From Tissierellia bacterium (GTDB lineage: Bacteria > Bacillota > Clostridia > Tissierellales > Sedimentibacteraceae): 7,880 nucleotides of DNA. The position numbers were made by a program, and so were the translations under genes. Under the pieces are notes generated by a model, which ran no database searches, was not told the DNA's origin, and saw only the letters and a list, made by a program, of their open reading frames with translations. Shown here in pieces: positions 5,082 through 7,880 of this stretch. The stretch spans positions 1-7,880 of the forward strand of contig JAQVRY010000051.1 of assembly GCA_028700795.1 (NCBI GenBank), read 5' to 3'. Positions within the stretch are counted from its first letter, which is position 1; each line of letters opens with the position of its first letter.

Positions 5082-6113
5082 ATGATTATTAAAATTAAAT
5101 GGAAATCATTATTAATAATTTTTGTTATTATATTTGTTTCATTGGCAATTTATTTATTTATGAATAAAACTCAATCTGTTTCTGCAGATGAAGAAAAGGA
5201 TTTTATTAAGTGGGTAGATTTTAGGGTTTCCTATGATGCCATGGATAGAGCTTTAAGGGCTGATATCAACAGTCTTGATGAAGAGGTTAAATTGGATTGG
5301 ATTGAAATATTAGCTTATCTTGGAACAAGATATGGAGGCGATTTCTTTTCTCGTTATAAGGCTAAGGACATGGACAAATTAATAAACAGACTAAAAAGCG
5401 GTGAAAGCATTGAAAGTATGACCAAGGATCTCACCCATTACAATTACTACCATGAGGCATATAAGGCTGTATTGGAAGGATTTGTAGGACCTTTTGAAAT
5501 ACAGGTGAAGGATGAAAACACCGGAGAAAAGGTTTGGGTTAAAAAGTATGGATTAAAAGCATTTTCACCTATAGCAGCAGGATACCATTACGGACATTAT
5601 GATGATTTTGGAAACTCCCGCAGCTACGGCTTCAGAAGAGTGCATCTGGGAAATGACTTGGTAGGCTCCATAGGTACTCCCGTTATTGCCGTTGAATCAG
5701 GTCGAATCGAGGCATTGGGCTGGAATCAATACGGCGGATGGAGAATAGGAATACGCAGCTTGGACAGCAAAAGATATTATTATTATGCTCATCTGCGAAA
5801 GGATCATCCTTATGTCAAAACCCTTAAGGAAGGGGATATTGTATTAGCAGGAGATGTAATCGGATATTTAGGTATGACCGGGTATTCACGAAAAGAAAAT
5901 GTCAACAACATAAATACTCCTCACCTGCATTTTGGAATGCAGTTAGTATTTGATGAATCTCAAAAAGAAGCATTGGCAGAAATATGGATTGATGTATACA
6001 GAATTGTTAAGCTTCTTAATAGAAACAGATCCCCTGTTGTTTATAATAAAGAAACAAGGGAATCTGATAGAATTTACGAAATAAGGTTTCACAATATCCA
6101 AAGGGAGACCTAA
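5082..6113 (+). CDS. Membrane-anchored M23 family metallopeptidase
   Basis: The 343-residue protein has an N-terminal membrane anchor or uncleaved signal at about 8-27. A helical region of unknown family follows (about 40-135), then an M23 (LytM-like) domain at about 160-290. The zinc and catalytic residues are complete: H188-L-G-N-D192, H237 in YAHL, and H281-L-H283. The expected activity is cleavage of peptide cross-links in peptidoglycan outside the membrane. A C-terminal extension (about 295-343) has no recognised motif. I choose ATG 5082, with GAGGT about 4 bases upstream. An earlier in-frame ATG at 5046 lies inside the palindromic repeat and has no ribosome binding site. The candidate sigma-E promoter suggests a sporulation role, perhaps during engulfment or cortex formation, but the exact function is not recognised. 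It converges on the SLT-SLH gene with 5 bases between stop codons. Confidence 0.88.
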   Translation: MIIKIKWKSLLIIFVIIFVSLAIYLFMNKTQSVSADEEKDFIKWVDFRVSYDAMDRALRADINSLDEEVKLDWIEILAYLGTRYGGDFFSRYKAKDMDKLINRLKSGESIESMTKDLTHYNYYHEAYKAVLEGFVGPFEIQVKDENTGEKVWVKKYGLKAFSPIAAGYHYGHYDDFGNSRSYGFRRVHLGNDLVGSIGTPVIAVESGRIEALGWNQYGGWRIGIRSLDSKRYYYYAHLRKDHPYVKTLKEGDIVLAGDVIGYLGMTGYSRKENVNNINTPHLHFGMQLVFDESQKEALAEIWIDVYRIVKLLNRNRSPVVYNKETRESDRIYEIRFHNIQRET

Positions 6114-6118
6114 TTTAT

Positions 6119-7537
6119 TTAACGGACATATTTGTTTGCTATGTTAGACATTATTACCGCAGCTTCTGCCCTAGTTAAGTATTCATCAGGGCAAAAGGCT
6201 TTTATATGTTTGCCGGATACTATTCCGTTAACATAGGCTGTTTTAACTGCTGAAATTTCTTCTTCCGTAAGATTTTTTAAGTCCGAAAATACTGCATTTA
6301 TATCTATTTCCGCATATTTATTGCTGCTTACCAATATGTCTTCAATTAATACGGTAGCTTTTTTTCGATTTAGGTTTTCCAAGGGATGCATAGCTTCCAA
6401 TAATCCGCGCTCATAGATATCTTTTACAAAATCCAATGCCCAGAAATGTACATTTGTGAAATCATAATAGAGAATTGTATTTTGTGTTTGTATTTTACTT
6501 AGCTTATTTACATTTTCAATATAATTTAATGTTCTGCTCAAAAAAACACAAAATTCTTCAAGGGTTACAGGGTTATCCGGGTTATATAGTGCTGCTTTGC
6601 TGACTATCCCCTTTCCATACATATCCATAATAATTTTTCTTGCCCAGTGAAATGATATGTCATCATAGATGTATCTGCCATATTGTGTATCGCCTGTACG
6701 GAGAAGCAAATTTCTTTCTATCCAACCTTCTTTTGTTTCATCTATATATACTTTATACCAATAGTATCCGTTCTTTAATACGGGACCTTCGGTAATTGTT
6801 CCCAATTGGTTAACACTAAGCTGATGTACATAATTTCCTGCAGGAGCATCCCTTAAATAATAAGCCCATCTAATGCCGTCTGTTCTTACGTAATCTCCCT
6901 TTTCATAGAATATGATATTACCGCTTGAGCAATTGTAAGGCGTCGGAACTACCAAAGACCTACTTGGCTTACTTTCTCTTGGGAGATAAGAAAAATCAAT
7001 ATTATTTATTTTTTTACCGTATTCTTTTTCTATTACATCGTAAATTAGTTGCTGATATGTGTATTTTTTGGCGTAAGGCGAAACAGGATTGTTACTTTGA
7101 GCCCAGCCGTTGTATGCCCATAATGCAAAATACCAGTTTTCCAAAATATTGGGGTCCATATTTCCCACACTTGACACTTGGTTGTATGAACTCATACTCC
7201 ATTTATTAAGGAGTACATCAGCACCTGCTTCTATATTGTACAATATGTCATACTTAAGTCTGTAGTTGTCGTAGCCTCCGTATACATTGTTTATTTGCAT
7301 GAGCCCGATGCTTGTGCCGCATATTTTAGGACTTCCATCGCTGTTAAAATGCTTATACACGGACTCGACTCTTGCTATTCCTTTTAGAAGTATTGCCGGT
7401 ATACCTCTTTTTATTGCAACTTCATCAATGATTGCTTCAATCTCGTCTCTTGAAGGGTTTACACCTGCATACACTGTCGTGTTAAATATTAACATAAGTA
7501 TTATAATCATTATAATTTTTTGAGTTATGGTTTTCAA
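6119..7537 (-). CDS. Secreted lytic transglycosylase-SH3-SLH protein
   Basis: The 472-residue protein has four parts. There is a signal peptide (about 1-24, cleavage after VYA) and an SLT/lysozyme-like domain (about 28-175). An SH3-like domain follows (about 213-280, ending EGWIERNLLL), then three SLH repeats (about 290-340, 357-402, 415-470). E58 in ARVES is the likely catalytic Glu, supported by GLMQIN (78-83) and WAYNGW (140-145). It should cut glycan strands, with SLH repeats holding it on secondary wall polymers. The last SLH repeat is the clearest (YLTRAEAAVIM) and the middle one is diverged. The start is TTG at 7537, because AGAGAGGTG lies 6 bases upstream and the next ATG (codon 10) has no such site and would shorten the signal peptide. 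A sigma-F-like promoter precedes it. The architecture is clear. The biological role is inferred. Confidence 0.88.
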   Translation of the reverse strand: MKTITQKIIMIIILMLIFNTTVYAGVNPSRDEIEAIIDEVAIKRGIPAILLKGIARVESVYKHFNSDGSPKICGTSIGLMQINNVYGGYDNYRLKYDILYNIEAGADVLLNKWSMSSYNQVSSVGNMDPNILENWYFALWAYNGWAQSNNPVSPYAKKYTYQQLIYDVIEKEYGKKINNIDFSYLPRESKPSRSLVVPTPYNCSSGNIIFYEKGDYVRTDGIRWAYYLRDAPAGNYVHQLSVNQLGTITEGPVLKNGYYWYKVYIDETKEGWIERNLLLRTGDTQYGRYIYDDISFHWARKIIMDMYGKGIVSKAALYNPDNPVTLEEFCVFLSRTLNYIENVNKLSKIQTQNTILYYDFTNVHFWALDFVKDIYERGLLEAMHPLENLNRKKATVLIEDILVSSNKYAEIDINAVFSDLKNLTEEEISAVKTAYVNGIVSGKHIKAFCPDEYLTRAEAAVIMSNIANKYVR

Positions 7538-7568
7538 TATTTACACCTCTCTGTTTTGTTTATAATGT

Positions 7569-7597
7569 AAATATTCCCATATTATTGAAAATTATAC
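7569..7597 (-). promoter_or_regulatory. Candidate sigma-F promoter of the SLT-SLH gene
   Basis: The minus strand reads GTATA (7597-7593), a 14-base spacer and GGGAATATTT (7578-7569). Both halves fit the recalled sigma-F consensus GYWTA / GGNRANANTW fully, with a spacer one or so bases short. The ribosome binding site begins about 17 bases after the -10. A sigma-A reading (TATAAA at 7558-7563) lacks a -35 at good distance. Confidence 0.45.
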
Positions 7598-7640
7598 CTT
7601 TATTTTCGTGATATGCTTTAGTTCGTTCATATTTTTTGTA

Positions 7641-7676
7641 AAAAAATGGATAGTACTTCTTTCAGGAGTACTATCC
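7641..7676 (-). terminator. Rho-independent terminator of the right-edge SLH gene
   Basis: A 12-base-pair stem with one G-T pair, 7648-7659 with 7665-7676, closes a 5-base loop. On the minus strand it is followed by ATTTTTTTAC, a good U-tract. On the plus strand there is none, so it serves minus-strand transcription coming from the partial SLH gene. It lies about 50 bases past that gene's stop, beyond the repeat copy at 7683. Confidence 0.85.
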
Positions 7677-7682
7677 CATAAA

Positions 7683-7720
7683 AGGTATGGGGACACATAA
7701 GAAGGGATGTCCCCAAAATT
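7683..7720. repeat. Palindromic repeat copy 2 (short form)
   Basis: This 38-base copy has arms TGGGGACA (7688-7695) and TGTCCCCA (7708-7715) around 12 bases. It shares AGGTATGGGGACACA and ATGTCCCCAAAATT exactly with copy 1 but lacks the inner CCTCTAC/GTAGAGG stem. It lies in the 3' untranslated region of the partial SLH gene, between its stop codon and its terminator. Confidence 0.75.
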
Positions 7721-7727
7721 TTTTCAA

Positions 7728-7880
7728 TTAATGAAGTTTCACTGAGATTTTAGCCATTATAGCAGCAGCCTCAGCTCTGGTTAAATATGTGTCAGGGCTA
7801 AATATTCCTGAGCCTTTACCTGACATAATGCTGTTGGTGTAGACTGTTTTAATAGCACTTATTTCATCTTCATTCAAATT
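7728..7880 (-). CDS. C-terminal end of a second SLH-domain protein (cut by window edge)
   Basis: The open frame from the right edge to TAA (7730-7728) encodes 50 residues that form the end of an SLH repeat, with SPDTYLTRAEAAAIM as the hallmark. By eye, 30 of 50 residues are identical to the last SLH repeat of the neighbouring SLT-SLH protein. The two genes are therefore probably paralogues, or at least share a duplicated anchor module. SLH repeats hold proteins to wall polysaccharide. The rest of the protein, and so its enzymatic part, is outside the window. Confidence 0.87.
   Translation of the reverse strand, partial: NLNEDEISAIKTVYTNSIMSGKGSGIFSPDTYLTRAEAAAIMAKISVKLH

Overview
The window looks like a chromosomal segment of an AT-rich, endospore-forming Firmicute of the Clostridia/Tissierellia kind. 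The evidence is a cluster of sporulation genes (spoIIID, spoIIQ, spoIID), a small protein of the HesB-like family whose relatives are often selenoproteins in anaerobic Firmicutes, S-layer-homology (SLH) wall proteins, and strong AGGAGG-type ribosome binding sites. The genus cannot be fixed from the sequence. There are no rRNA, tRNA, CRISPR, phage or transposase genes.

Layout. (1) 1-2227: spoIIID (minus, cut by the left edge) and spoIIQ (minus) lie back to back with spoIID (plus). These encode a mother-cell transcription regulator, the forespore half of the engulfment channel and the engulfment transglycosylase. From memory of related Clostridia, all three usually point the same way, so the divergent spoIID is notable. 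(2) 2293-2625: a HesB-like small protein (plus), ending at a bidirectional terminator shared with (3). (3) 2716-4831, minus strand: walJ (an MBL-fold nuclease) is followed by a 53-residue CxxH/CxxC protein gene with an overlapping ribosome binding site. A strong housekeeping promoter then starts the rpsF-ssb-rpsR operon (S6, SSB, S18). (4) 4832-5081: a repeat-rich intergenic region. (5) 5082-6113: a membrane-anchored M23 peptidase (plus), whose stop codon is 5 bases from that of (6). (6) 6119-7537: a secreted lytic transglycosylase-SH3-SLH protein (minus, TTG start). (7) 7728-7880: the C-terminal end of a second SLH protein (minus), with its own terminator.

How it fits together. Much of the window is about peptidoglycan and sporulation. 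SpoIID and the M23 proteins cut wall, SpoIIQ joins the two spore membranes, SpoIIID controls mother-cell genes, and the SLT-SLH protein could act on wall while bound to it. The promoter-like sites support this. A shared GTTCTAA-14/15-CATAAAA element precedes spoIIID, spoIID and the M23 gene (candidate sigma-E sites). A GTATW-14-GG element precedes spoIIQ and the SLT-SLH gene (candidate sigma-F sites). The walJ and rpsF genes have ordinary sigma-A-type promoters.

Two copies, and one possible decayed copy, of a small palindromic repeat ending in GGGGACA/TGTCCCC are present. One copy would form nearly the whole 5' leader of the M23 gene. No clearly new multi-gene system is visible. The most interesting signals are the shared promoter motif, the hairpin repeat in the M23 leader, and the possible forespore-controlled wall-bound transglycosylase.
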